Source: Mactromeris polynyma
Taxonomy: Eukaryota > Mollusca > Bivalvia > Venerida > Mactridae
Assembly: GCA_032209605.1 (NCBI GenBank)
Contig: JASFXZ010000003.1
Location: 28,298,762 to 28,362,761, forward strand
Direction: 5' to 3'
DNA: 64,000 nucleotides
This document shows, piece after piece, positions 24,001 through 35,895 of this stretch. The position numbers and the translations under genes are program-made. Under the pieces are notes generated by a model. That model made no database searches, was not told where the DNA came from, and worked only from the letters and a program-made list of their open reading frames with translations. Positions within the stretch are counted from its first letter, which is position 1, and every line of letters begins with the position of its first letter.

Positions 24001-25886
24001 AGTGTGATGGATACACATTGTCAGTGATGAAGGTTAAAGGTTGTGGCTGTGGGGCGCGTGATCCTCGCTATGTTAAAATATCCGGTAAGCTTTTGTCATA
24101 TAAAACTGGAAATGCTGTTCAGTTTGCGATAGTGAACCTAAATGGAGAGCATAAAACGTATACTAGCTACAAAGGCACGTTTTCACTTAGTGTGCCAAAA
24201 GAATTTGGAACTGCGGTAATACACGTAGAAACAAATGACATTAGTTCAACAAAAGTTATTGACTTATCTGAAGATACTACTGGAACAATATTTACAACTA
24301 TTTACTTAATAGAAAGTGATCAAATTGTTTTGATCGATTCAAAATATAACAACACACTTTATGTTGGGGACGATACAGCCAACATCAACGAAGCCATAGC
24401 AGAAGTACTTATTCCAGCCCATTCCTTCGTAGATTCTTCATCAAATGCATACGATGGGCAAGTATATATTGATATCGCATTTCTGAACGCTACATCTATA
24501 TCAGACATTGATGTAATGCCGGGTGTTTTGTCTTCGATTAGTGACGAAGGAAAATCAGTAGTGTTAAAAACATTCGGTGCCTTCCATATATCGCTACGCA
24601 GCGTTGAGACTAATGCAACTCTATTCCTTGTAAACACGCTGGAAGTATACACAGGGACAATTGTGGAGCCCTTCAAGAGTGACTGTGGTCTGTACAAACT
24701 GCAAAGTGCCTCCGGACTTTGGAGATCGATGCTTACAGAAAGCGGCGTTTTCGGTCAGATTACACCTACAGATGTGTCGCATTGGATAATTGTCGCCCAA
24801 TCAGAAGATAATGACTCTCAAAAGATTTGCTATTTTAACATTCGTGTATATGAAGGTGAAAGCATGCTCTCTGAGGTGACAACAACACGATACCAGACGT
24901 TTATTCAAACTGTACATATAACCCGACCATTCTCCTTTGAAACATATGGTCATACGTTTTCTCCGAGTACAACGTGTTTCCAAACTATTTGCGATGATGG
25001 TACTGGTTATCTTGAGGTATGGATAAGCAATTTTGAAGCTTCTACTGATGAATACTTGAATCCGTCAGATCCAGACATTCATTCTGACACAGGATTGTCA
25101 GACAATAGTAGAGAGACGATAGACTATTCCTTGACTAATGGCAATGAACATTTAAGTTTGAGGTTTGTTAGCAGTTCGGAAGGACCATTTTTTGAATCTG
25201 AGACGGAATGTCTTGTTAAAAGTGAAAACAGTCGTCACTTTAAATTTTACTTTCAAAATGAAACAGAAAACACGTACACACTTTCGGAGTTTCTCGAAAT
25301 CAGCTCTGGACATATGGACGTCGTAATGAACATGAGTCAACGAGTTTGGTACCAGAAGCGAGCAGAAGGATATCGAATGTGTTTCGTGAAAGTTAAATTT
25401 GATATACAAAACACCGGCAATTTAAAAATCAGAGCAATAAGTACTGGTGGCACAAATGAAAACATAACAAATACGGTGCTTGGAATACGTGATTTGTCAA
25501 TAATATCACCTTCAAGCGCTTGCCTCGAGTATAAGTGCAGTGGAACTATAGGTGAAGACTATTTCACAAATGTGTTAGACTATACGAAAGTCACCATAAC
25601 AGACATGTCTCCAAAGGCAGTCACGTGTGTAGTAGATAGTTTTAGCCAAGATCTCATTGATGAATTCCCAGATACAAACCCCGACAACATGAACAGTAAT
25701 GAATTCACATTTTATGCACCAACTACATATTCACCTAGTACTGGAGTATATTCAGCAAGCACGTCAAGTGGAGACTTTGAATCAGCAAGAACTATTGCAA
25801 AAGGTGAATGCGAGTCCGGAAGTCTGATGGACTACAATTCAATCAATCCAGATGATGGTTTGGCTGTTACTTTTGTGTGTTCATGA
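15073..25886 (+). CDS. CILP-like gene B, complete membrane-anchored form
   Basis: Join 15073..15388, 15655..15753, 19677..19829, 20857..21021, 21514..21804, 22533..22641, 23341..23498, 23788..25886: 3390 nt, 1129 residues, all AG/GT with consistent phase. Residues 1-77 are a polar tail; about 78-98 form a helix (VAVSVVCVIAALVVTVAIL) after KKIAK, with no signal peptide, so type II orientation is inferred. Residues 99-139 are a Ser/Thr-rich stalk. TSP1-1 (about 140-189, WSTWTECGVTCG) and TSP1-2 (190-244, WSSWGNCDVSCD) follow. A Cys-rich lead and regulatory-like fold span 245-341 and an Ig domain 342-430. The CILP region, with its Cys-rich start, runs to 1129. Vertebrate CILPs are secreted matrix proteins; a tethered adhesion or matrix role is inferred. 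KGCGCGARD lacks a cysteine present in gene A. Confidence 0.85.
15821..15999. mobile_element. MITE, Tc1/pogo-like, family 1
   Basis: A 179-bp element begins CAGTAAAACTTC and ends GAGGCTTTACTG, flanked by TA on both sides, in intron 2 of gene B. It shares sequence such as AAGACCACC and GGTGGTCTT with the element at 58034-58216. It has no coding capacity. Confidence 0.65.
16392..17489. repeat. 78-bp minisatellite, about 14 copies
   Basis: The unit runs from GGGAAGTCC through GTGGCCTTCCCT and CTTTCTCACTTTTGG to CCTCAGGGATATGTTT. The period is exactly 78 bp (26 codons), so forward frames stay open by arithmetic, not by coding constraint. The inner units fall into two types (AGTCCTTGTGTTGTG and AGTCACTGTTTTGTG), ordered 1-2-1-1-2-1-2-2-2. 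Outer units are more diverged. It lies in intron 2 of gene B. Confidence 0.95.
19087..19222. repeat. Fold-back inverted repeat
   Basis: Arms of about 40 bases around GTTGTTGACAGGGTATATGG and CCATATACCCTGTCAACAAC face each other across a 50-base centre. The centre has its own smaller inverted repeat (CATATAACC / GAGTTATATG). It lies in intron 2 of gene B and could be a short foldback transposon. Confidence 0.75.
19260..19300. repeat. Near-perfect palindrome
   Basis: TGGGACCAATATATA and TATATATTGGTCCCA flank an 8-base centre, giving a strong hairpin or cruciform 40 bases after the larger fold-back repeat. Confidence 0.8.
21902..22185 (+). repeat. tRNA-derived SINE in intron of gene B
   Basis: This is the orthologous copy of the SINE in the gene A intron: AACCGGTTAACTTAATTGGC at the head, GGGTTCAATTGCCGGGTGG, then TCAACTGTCCGCCATATG. 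It is slightly more diverged from a tRNA than the A copy. Confidence 0.65.
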
Positions 25887-26225
25887 AAAAAAAATGATTC
25901 TGGTGACATCCATCAAGGGTAAAGCTAAATAAGCCTACCTGATCCTTTATATGCTTGACAGACTAGTATCGCTTTCACAAACATTTAGACGTTTTTCACA
26001 TTTTCAATACTTGCTGGGTCGAACAGTGTTTACATTTAATAAATCTGTAGGTTATATCATTTTGAATATGTATTTGTTGAACATGCTGTTATTTTTTTAA
26101 GCTAAATAGTCATTAAATAGTTTGTGTTTGATGATCATTTTAAAATAGTACTACCATAATTTGTTGACCAATTTGAACAATCTCCCCGTGTTGTATGTAA
26201 TTGTATTATACTGACTCCAAATATT

Positions 26226-26231
26226 AATAAA
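26226..26231 (+). terminator. Polyadenylation signal AATAAA, gene B
   Basis: AATAAA lies 340 bases after the gene B stop codon and is conserved in position and context with gene A. Confidence 0.6.
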
Positions 26232-26997
26232 TCATTCTGTTCTGTATCTCTAGTCACTCTTTCCTATTGGATTTAGTACAATCAGTTATGATGGTTGGTT
26301 TGTTGTCATGTTGTAAATGTGTTGCATAATGCAATACCACAAATTGTATCATTAGTTTTAATGTATTGCTTTTACATCAATTATGAAACAAGTGTATAGC
26401 TTACAGTTATCACTCAACAGCTGCAAGGATTGTGACATTTGTGGTTCAACCTTACATGAGGGAGATTCAAACTTGCAACCTTCAGACTAAAGTAAGGCAC
26501 ATTATCACTCTACTATTATACCTCCCTGGTATAAGAGACAAACACCACATTTGACAGTTTGCAAAACATAAACCTCTATAATCAGCATCAATCAGGACCT
26601 AAAGTCCCAGTCTGCATTAAGCATTCCACCACAAACAGGTACAATTGCTGGATTTTCATCTGTGAGGTTGGGGTTTTGTTAAATATAAAATACTTGGGTA
26701 TATTTGATATACAGATGTCAATAAAAAACTAGACCAGGTTGTTTTCTAAATTACATTATGTAGATGGCTTATTTCACATTCTCAAACATAAGAGTGAATG
26801 TTTCTTTCTCTAACTCGATGATAACATTAGTGGTTTTTATCAAATCCACTTACACCAATTCAGATTACCACTTTGAAAATATTGTTCATAGAAGTGTTAA
26901 CATTTCATAGTATTTTAAATGGCTTTGAGAATTAGTTTACAGGAACCTCATCATTCCTTAAGGTGGTATAGCACTCCACCTGTCACACAGAATATAT

Positions 26998-27437
26998 CGG
27001 GGATGTCAACTAATATTAGAAATTTCGTTCGAACGTCCGAATATTCGAATACTGATTCAGTATTCGATAATTTATATATTTTCAATATAAAAGCTGAATG
27101 CATGTGTATTAAATTTCAATGATGGGTATTATCGCATTGAATGACCTTTTACGCATGACAATAATAACTACAGGTGTTAATTGACATGTCATGTTGTATA
27201 TTTGAGAGATATAACACTGTGGTGATGACACATAGGCCCTGAAATTTTAGTAATCGTGGGGATTTTTACAACTTGATTGATCAGTTTAAAACGCAAAATT
27301 GATAAGCATAAATTTAAACTTCTTCTTTCAAATGTATTATAATTTATTATTAAATAAGAAGGTCGAATGTTCGAATATTCATTCGGAAGGTTCACCGAAT
27401 ATTCGAATACCAAAATGGCCAATCGTTGACATCCCTA
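26998..27437. mobile_element. Non-autonomous hAT-like element with 8-bp target duplication
   Basis: The ends are inverted (CGGGGATGTCAAC and GTTGACATCCCTA). An identical GAATATAT flanks both sides (26990-26997 and 27438-27445). The paralogous flank of gene A has a single GAATATAT at 5519-5526 and no element. An 8-bp duplication and GGGATGTC-type ends fit the hAT superfamily. The interior is AT-rich and contains ATTCGAATA words. It encodes no transposase. Confidence 0.88.
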
Positions 27438-27949
27438 GAATATATTCATTTCACTGAAGTATGCACTACTAGTATTTCCTTAAGACATCAACCAGTCAAT
27501 GAAATCATCTAAACCCACAGTAAGTGTGCAAACAAATAGTTACAATAACTTCTCACACACACAAAATAGTGTTTCTTATCATCATGTTTTTACCTGTGCA
27601 CTATTGACAAGGTGGAAAGCATTCCTACACTAAAAGAACAGGAAGAAAATACATAGTACACAGTGGTAATACATCAAAGATTGCAATAAAGATTGCGTAA
27701 CGTTATTAAATGCATTGAAATCAGCACTAAACATGCATAATTATCAATAGAAAAAACATTTGAATGAAGTGCACTTGATAACATTGAAATAAAATGAGAA
27801 CAGAAAAAATAGTATAGTAAAAAAACTTTATTTGCATTTGTACACATATCAATGAACATTATCATAAACACAAAATACAGTGCAGGCAAAAGATTTAAAT
27901 TCTGCTGCAGAATAACACATTGGTTTTTACAAAGTTTCATGGAATTTAT

Positions 27950-28132
27950 CAACTAACAGTACTGACTTTCCCTTCCACAAGCAACTGACAACTTCCCTCC
28001 ATGAATAAGAGGTGAAGGAAATATGACTGTAGCCAAGTGTCACAGAAGGACAAGACCTGCCCAGTCGGGCATCGAACCCAGACCTCCAGTGTGACAGCCT
28101 GGCACACTAACTGCTGAGCAGGCGCACTTATT
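27950..28132 (-). repeat. tRNA-derived SINE
   Basis: The minus strand starts GTGCGCCTGCTCAGCAGTTAG and has the B-box-like GGTCTGGGTTCGATGCCCG. The body (TCCTTCACCTCTTATTCATG, AAGTTGTCAGTTGCTTG) matches the SINE at 7826-8076. Confidence 0.65.
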
Positions 28133-28577
28133 ATACATGTATTAGAATTTAGATAACACATCTCAATTAATGAACACTTCATCGTGTGAATTCCCAGAGC
28201 TAAACAGATGCATCTGAACATATTGTGTATATAAATGGAACAGTACGTAAGCTCAGATGTAAATAAATGTCATGACCTAGCTTAAGACAGCTGTAAGTCA
28301 TAAATTAAGTTCTTTCCTCTGTACTCAAAATACAATGTATATAATGCAGTAATACTCAGTACGCTAAAAATTCTGTGTAAACATACCAAAATTTAAAACA
28401 TCACAAAATGAATCAAAGAACAGCATTGTAACAGTCGTCTGCATAGTCATAACTTGCCATGACTATTGTTGAAATTTTGTATCTCAAAAAGAAGTCTGTT
28501 ATGCCTACTTTCTCTGCCTCTAAATCACAAAGATACCACAGTCAGAAAACATAATCTAATATGAATATGTATCTATG

Positions 28578-28822
28578 AATGGAGCTTTAAGTCCCATAAG
28601 CAGTCAGGTAAATGTAGTGCTTTTTTGAGCTATTACAATGCAGGAAGACCCCAGGTGCGCCTTCTAGCGGTATTGTTTGCATAAGCGAACACCTGGATAG
28701 AACCTACAACCTTCCACAAGCCAGCTGGATAGCTTCATCACATACAAATTCTACATCCAGTGTGGGATTAGAACCTACAGCAGTGAGGGGCAAGTGACTT
28801 GAAGTCATTTGAACTAACTACA
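28578..28822 (-). repeat. tRNA-derived SINE remnant of a common bivalve type
   Basis: The minus strand has the B-box-like GGTTCTAATCCCACACTGG, then AGCTATCCAGCTGGCTTGTG, GGTTCTATCCAGGTG and GCACCTGGGGTCTTCC. I recognise this core from SINEs widespread in bivalve genomes. This is recalled, not searched. Confidence 0.6.
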
Positions 28823-29164
28823 ATATTCGAAGAATAGATGTGATAAAAACTGCCAATACGAGTTGCAGAAAAATGATGGAATTTAAAAATAATGTTGATG
28901 ACAATACAATAATGTATAACATTCACAACATGAAAATGGTCTAATCTGCATTATCTACATATGGACTAAATTCCAGATTAACCACTCACACAATTCACTG
29001 ATAGGACAGCAGAATTATTACATCGCGGAATTCATCACCGAAAAGAGCTGATAGGATCAGTTGATGCTTGACCATCCTGTTGTAATGAACTGCGGAATGC
29101 CACGTACATCGTTCAAACCATTTAATACCTTATCCATTTGTACACATTTCTTTTAAACTAAGTC

Positions 29165-32100
29165 TCATAAATATCTGGTAACTAAACAAAATGCTGCAGA
29201 AGCAGAAAGTCCAACTAAACCACCCACTCTTAATCCTTTCAATCCAGCTGAAAAAGAGAAAAAAAACAATAATAACTTTAGATTTATGGAATAAAAAGAA
29301 CAAGAGCATAATGACGATTACTGAAAACAGCGGCATCCAAAACAAATATCAAAATACTTTTAATACATAAACACTTAAGATATTTCCCTAAATCTGAAAT
29401 AAAATACACAAGTAAAAAGAATGACTATGAGCTGGTACCCAAACCAATAAGTGTATAACAACTCAGTGATAATTCTAGCAAGCCATTTTTGCGATTTCTC
29501 GCACAAAAATCGTCTTAATCTCATTGAAAATACATAAATGCAAAAGAATATCGCGCTGGCTCGAAGTTTGCATATTTAGTGCCTTTTCGCTAATTAATGT
29601 CTTTTCACTCAATTGTCACAAGTGTTTAAGGGATGGTGTGTGTAATTCGGTACCTTGTAAATAAAAGCTGACGCATAAAAAAGTAGTTAGGACAATATTC
29701 TTTCTTAATTTTCCGCCACAAGATATAATTTTCAAATGATTATATCACATATCATATTCAAATTAACTCAACATTAATTTTTAATGAAATAAAATGTCAA
29801 ACTTCATATAAAATAAATATTTAACATCAACATCATTTGAGCGCGTCTACGTCACGCTTATTTCGTTGTGATGTCACATGCATGCGAGTTGTTATAAATT
29901 TCACTAGTGAAATATCGAAAATAATACATGGGGGTTATAACCACTCTATACCGTAACAATGTAATGTTATAAAACTGGTAATTCAATAAAGACTATTACC
30001 TGTTGATTTGTAAAGTAAACCAGTTGTAGTACCAGAAACAACAGTGTTTAACTCTTCATTTGTACTTCCCAACAATGATAAACTTGTGTCAATTGCACTG
30101 AACATAAAAGCTGAAATAGGTAAAGATAATAATATAATAACCATGCAGAACACTGGCAACTTAACATATACCTTCAAGTTCACCCATTCATTTCAAGCAA
30201 AGTGCACTATCTATGCCGAGTATGAACAGCAGCGAATCAGTTGACATTATCATCACAAAATTACTAGCAGATACTAGGGTCCACAGCACCCCCCTAAATT
30301 TCTCCTACCTCATACTTACAAAAATAAACAGAGATCTTTAATTATAAGATAATCAAATATTAAGCAATTCTGATTAATTGTAGCATTATATTCTATAATG
30401 ATTACGACAAAACACAGTCATTGCTTTTTTATAAGGCTTGAGCAAACCCAAAAAATGACCAAAAAGTTATCCCCAAGCCAAAATCCTAGATCCGCCCCTG
30501 AAAATAACTATCAATAACTATCAAATTATTAATGAGGCAATAAGAGATTCAACAACAGTAAAGGTTATATTGAAAGTCGATTGTTTGCCGAGGACAGTGA
30601 CAATCGATTTTGCTTTTCAGGAATCAATTGTCACAACATATGATATTGCACTCGTTGATACACGTGGCTCATTGAATGGCTCAAAGGGAGATCACTAACA
30701 CATATTGAAACAAAATGATGTGTCTAATCATGCTGACAATTATTATTTAGTAATATTTTGATTTCTTAATGAACAGCAATACACAATGCATGGTGTTATT
30801 ACTACAAGTCGCCCATTTACTAGTCATTAGTTCAATAAATACAGGACAAAATATTTCATTTAGAAGTTTTAGAGAATTTATATACAATGTTTAGCGAAAT
30901 ACAGAAACCTCCAAGTCTTTAACAATTAAAATACCCTACTTAGTACATTGGTTTAGTAATACGGAAACCATAAACAATATTTGAAGTATACTAAACAGAA
31001 TTACTTACCTACTGTACCAAAAGCTTGTGCCGATGAGGCTCCCTGCTTAGCAATATAATTTAACATTCTGGAAATATGAAAACACTTTATTGTACTCAAC
31101 TTTGAATAAATTTATACCAATTTGTTAAGTATTATAATTAGATAAAGGTGGGTGATTTAATGGCTAATATTTTATAGCAACATAGATAATTTTCATTCCT
31201 GAACAGTAAATTTGATAAATTATACAAATCAATCCACAGCACACAACACAATGTTCTGTAGTACTGGTATGTACAGATCAATAAAGTGGAGAAAAAAGGA
31301 CAGACAAACTTGTTCCCTTTTCACCAATGAAGCATTTAATACATGGGAATATGTTGCTTTATTGATGTAAAAGCAAACACTTAAATTAATAACAATTAGT
31401 TTGCTTTACATGATATTCAACAACATGAAAAGTTAAGACCATTTCTTAATTATTTTTATGTTGAAGCATATCAAGCAAAGAAAATTGTTTCAAACATAAT
31501 GGACAACACATTACTGCGTGCCATTTGAAAGTTCAGACCTGTCGGGAGAGTTTGACCCTGAATTCTACACAAGCCTGAAATCCTAGACCTGACTAGAGCT
31601 TTAATCTGAATTCTACACAAGCCTGAAATCATAGACATGTCTAGAGCTTTAATCTGAATTCTACACAAGCCTGAAATCCTAGACCTGTCTAGAGCTTTAA
31701 TCTGAATTCTACACAAGCCTGAAATCCTAGACCTGTCTAGAGCTTTAATCTGACTTCTACACAAGCCTGAAATCCTAGACCTGTCTAGAGCTTTAATCTG
31801 AATTCTACACAAGCCTGAAATCATAGACCTGTCTAGAGCTTTAATCTGAATTCTACACAAGCCTGAAATCATAGACCTGTCTAGAGCTTTAATCTGAATT
31901 CTACACAAGCCTGAAATCCTAGACCTGTCTAGAGCTTTAATCTGAATTCTACACAAGCCTGAAACCATAGACCTGTCTAGAGCTTTAATCTGAATTCTAC
32001 ACAAGCCTGAAACCATAGACCTGTCTAGAGCTTTAATCTGAATTCTACACAAGCCTGAAACCATAGACCTGTCTAGAGCTTTAATCTGAATTCTACACAA

Positions 32101-35100
32101 GCCTGAAACCATAGACCTGTCTAGAGCTTTAATCTGAATTTTTACACAAGCCTGAAACCATAGACCTGTCTAGAGCTTTAATCTGAATTCTACACAAGCC
32201 TGAAATCATAGACCTGTCTAAGAGCTTTAATCTGAATTCTACACAAGCCTGAAACCATAGACCTGTCTAGAGCTTTAATCTGAATTCTACACAAGCCTGA
32301 AACCATAGACCTGTCAAGAGCTTTAATCTGAATTCTACACAAGCCTGAAACCATAGACCTGTCTAGAGCTTTAATCTGAATTCTACACAAGCCTGAAATC
32401 CTAGACCTGTCTAGAGCTGTAATCTGAATTCTACACCACTATTGTGACATCACAGACCAATCTGGAGAGTTGAAGTCTGAATTCTCAACAGGTTGGAAAC
32501 TCCAGACATGTTAAATAATTATCTCCTTAATAACTATTAAAGCCAAATACTACAAAAATTGTGATTCAATTTGTCAGATCATAATTATTATCATTTGACA
32601 AGGAAAATTATAATGTAGAACAAATCACTTACTGGGTTCGTTTTATTGATCCCTGCAATGCTTTTGTTTCATTGAAACCTGTATATAAGCCATTCGCTGC
32701 ACCCAGAGCTGCCCCTGTACATGAAAACACAATTGTTAAATTTACACAATCAACAATGTATTCAGGTCTCATGGCATGAAGTTCAAGAAGTTGGTCATAT
32801 GTAACAACAAACCTGGACAGAATGAGATGTAAAACATTATGCCCCCCTGTGACCTTGACCTTTGACCCCAAAATCAATAAGGTTCTTCTGCTACCCAAGA
32901 TAAATATGTGGACCAAGTTTGAGGATGATAGGTCAAGGGGTTCTTGAGTTATTGATCGGAAAGAAAAGGTTACGGACAGACATAACAACCAACCAACATG
33001 TGCAAACCAATATGCCCTCTCTTCTTCGTCGGGGGGGGGGGATAATTATGAGACAATTAAACACATCAAACACACTTTAACTTTTGTAAAAGCAGTGATT
33101 TCAGAACAGTAGAATGGAATTATCAGTGATTTCAAAACAGCTGAATGCAATATTATCATTGATTTCAAAACAGACTTACAAAACAGCAGAATGGAAAATT
33201 ATCCATGATTTCAAAACAGTAAAATGGAATTATCAGTGATTTCAAAACAGAAAAATAATTTTAGCAGTCATCCAAGTAATTACACTGACCTGCAAATATA
33301 AAACCACCTATCTGTGAAAATGCTTTCTCAAATTTTCCTCGCTGATGTCCGGCACCTTCTGGAAGAATGTAATTCTCATTTTCCTAAAACAAAATACAAA
33401 TTTGAACATGTAATGATACAATCTTTATCCATATAAAAAGAGCATACTAAAGGACAGTAACCAGTGTTTTTTTCGGGCCTTTTTGGGGCTGAAATTCGGA
33501 CCCATTCCCCTCACTCAAAAGTATGTTTTTTCCCCTATTCTCTGTTAAAATTCCCCTCCTACAGCCTTTTTTTACTCCATCTAGGAATAGACTGTCCCAG
33601 TACTCTTTGGATGCGCTTATGAGAATTTGCTTGCATGGTGATATGAGTGGCAGAGATGTTGCCAATATTGTTGATATTTTTAGTCAGAAAGATAGAAACA
33701 TTGACCTGTAATGAAACTAACTAATCTGTTAGCATATTTACATGTTTACTTCACTGCAACACTGAAGTGTAGTGAATACAGACATAGAAATGTATACTTT
33801 GTTATGTGCATTATTTTTCCCCTCACAACGGTATTTTCCCCTATCAAAGAGCCCCGCCACCATTCCCCTAGAAGTGAAAGAAACCCTCTTTGTTTGGTCT
33901 GACATTTTCCTATTTAAAAAAATGTCCAAACCATCCAGGAAATAACATTGTTACATTAAATATTTATAAGTTAGACCAACCTTGATTACATTTTGTTGTA
34001 TAAATGCCCTTTTATTAATTGTTTGGTACAATTTTGAAAAAGAAAAACATGACTTCACATTTAACAATGTTGTTATAATTGTAACAAAAGTTTACATATA
34101 TCAGAAGAAATTCCCACATACCTGAATAAGCTTGGGGTCTAAATTCATAAAAGGCGACAATCCTACATTACCAGTCCCTGAAAAGGAGGTTAAATCAGTG
34201 TAAAATCAGTGTAAAATTCTTGAGTATAATTATATTAGGAACAACTCCTTCCATTATTTGTCTTCATAAAGAATAATACTAGCAGGCTGTCAACTCATCT
34301 CTGGTCAAAAAGTAGGGTTTTTCAAGCGGTTGTTTATTTGCCAGTTTACTCTTTCAATATACAAGTTACAACTACATGTATTGCATATCACACGTCGCAC
34401 AGTATGTGTCATAGATTAGCTAGAATCACATTGTCACATTAAGCAGCGCTAGAGTGGTGGCAATACTGCATATAAATATACAAACAATGCAACTACAATA
34501 CAGTAAACAATACTTTAAAGATATTCTCGCATCTTTATAATTAATACTTTGACATATGAATAACATTATAAGACATACATGTAATAGTAATAGAGAAAAA
34601 TTAGGGGTCTAGTTGACTTGCTGAAAAATCAGAAAATAGGGGTCGAGTTGGTCAAGGTTAATAGTTGGGGTTGAGTTGGGGTCGAGTTATCAATGTGCTA
34701 TATTATCATTAATCATTTACTTAATGATTTAGTAGAAAAATGAGTGATTGAAACCTGTTTAGACTAGAGAATACTTCCACATATATATCATGCTCATAAT
34801 TTATTATGTTAACAGTGCGTAGTATCACATATCACGATTTCTAAATATACCAGTTACCACGCATACCTGTTAAGTGATCATACTTCAGAATCAGATATGG
34901 TAAACTTAACCGTAAACAGCAACAAGTCCAAAAAAATAATTATAAAATATATATGATAACATCAAATTGTTTGGACTAACAATGCATAGTATAAAGGAAT
35001 GATGGTAAAGGTCATATTCATCAAATTAGAGAAAACAACTGAGAATATTTATGCTTATATAAGTGACAGTGTGGTTAAAGGAGACTGAAATTGGTCTTAC

Positions 35101-35260
35101 CGTACCCCACCCAGCATGTTCACTTGAAGGACACACACGTGTAAGGAAATTCATGACTTTAACCCCATAAAAATAAAACGTATCGTAAAAACTTACCTGT
35201 ATGACCTCCACCCCCATCTTTTGAACTAAAGAAACTACCAAAGCCACTGTGTTCTGACAT
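29165..35260 (-). CDS. TIMM23: Mitochondrial import inner membrane translocase subunit TIM23
   Basis: Join (-) 35260..35197, 34177..34122, 33383..33290, 32714..32633, 31067..31009, 30110..30000, 29247..29165: 549 nt, 182 residues, all AG/GT and in phase. TIM23 is the channel subunit of the TIM23 complex, which moves presequence proteins across or into the mitochondrial inner membrane. The hydrophilic N-terminus (MSEHSGFGSFFSSKDGGGG) is followed by LSPFMNLDP, then YILPEGAGHQRGKFEKAFSQ. The Tim17/22/23 membrane region has glycine-rich segments (GAALGAANGLYTG, TGLLYKSTAGLKGL, GGLVGLSASAAF). Human TIM23 is 209 aa; the difference is mainly in the less conserved N-terminus. Introns carry a 48-bp array, a bivalve MITE-like repeat and other debris. 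Intact and probably functional. Confidence 0.95.
31534..32440. repeat. 48-bp minisatellite, about 18 copies, in a TIMM23 intron
   Basis: The unit reads CTGAATTCTACACAAGCCTG then AAA(T/C)C(C/A)TAGACCTGTCTAGAGCTTTAAT. Period is 48 bp (16 codons), which keeps a minus-strand frame open without coding meaning. Variants are zoned: ATCCTAG and ATCATAG forms dominate at the low-coordinate end and ACCATAG forms at the other. One unit carries an extra base near 32220 and breaks the frame. Confidence 0.93.
32835..33048. mobile_element. Bivalve-type interspersed repeat with CCCCC/GGGGG inverted ends
   Basis: It opens ATTATGCCCCCCTGTGACC and closes TCTTCTTCGTC plus a G run and ATAATTAT. Inside are GTGACCTTGACCTTTGACCC, AGGTTCTTCTGCTACCC, TTCTTGAGTTATTGATCGG and ACATGTGCAAACCAATATG. 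I know this sequence as very common in bivalve genomes. It lies in the TIMM23 intron between coding exons 3 and 4. Confidence 0.7.
33092..33250. repeat. Short degenerate tandem repeat
   Basis: About four copies of GTGATTTCAAAACAG followed by a variable AGAATGGAATTATCA spacer, period near 40 bases, within a TIMM23 intron. Confidence 0.75.
33523..33711 (+). pseudogene. Possible hAT transposase C-terminal remnant
   Basis: A short frame in a TIMM23 intron reads SQYSLDALMRICLHG. This resembles the DALMRIC-type C-terminal dimerisation end of hAT/ZNF862-like proteins. No start, other domain or flanking inverted repeat is visible. This is weak and based on one motif. Confidence 0.25.
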
Positions 35261-35895
35261 TTTTGCTTGTCTTATGCAAGAATTCTCGCGACCGAAAGTA
35301 ACCGGAAGTAAAAAAGGCAGATATGGTTAGTTTAATGGATAATGAGAACATGTTCTCCTCAAATAGTATTTTACGAATTATGCATTCGTATTGCATATAA
35401 TTTTGGAATTTTGTGAGATTGGTCCTTATTAATGATACATTTCTGAATATTTTCGAGATTATACAAATTTAACCAAAAACGTGAGGTTAAAATGTCACAA
35501 GAATCAAGCGCACCAGAAACACATGTTCGCTACTAATATTAGCTGAATCTTCAAGTATTTTAAGGTATACAATATTTTATAGATAAGTTCTGAATACGTT
35601 TTGAATACATCGTCGCATTTACACAAATTTGAGAATAAGTCAGAAGCTGGCATTTGGTTTGTTTTATACTGGGATGTATTGTTTATATAAGTTGCATATA
35701 TTCGGATGTACTGAACATCCGAATGTGTATATTTTATTTATTTTTAGTAATTGTAATAAGGACCAATAGCAATGAAACTCATTAATTACATATACGCCAG
35801 GGCAATTTCCGGTTATAGACCAACCTGATGTTAAAATGTTCATTTTACGGAATGAAAACGATTGATTTATTATTATTAATTAAATTAAATGGATT
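35261..35895. other. Upstream region of TIMM23
   Basis: The 5' region of TIMM23, before the transposon nest begins. It is AT-rich, and I see neither a TATA box at a sensible distance from the start codon nor a coding frame. Confidence 0.4.

Larger units (their letters stand above)
25887..29164. other. Intergenic region between gene B (+) and TIMM23 (-)
   Basis: The first 2 kb repeats the 3' flank of gene A. It holds a polyadenylation signal, a hAT-like element (26998-27437) and two SINEs. I see no supported coding gene. Confidence 0.6.

Noticed and set aside
30277..30499. Complete hAT element in a TIMM23 intron
   Set aside because: The right side (ATCCTAGATCCGCCCCTG) looks like a hAT-type end, but I found no matching left end or target duplication.
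31471..32390. Repeat protein of 16-residue units on the minus strand
   Set aside because: A product of the 48-bp intronic array; it is broken where one unit has an extra base and lies inside a TIMM23 intron.
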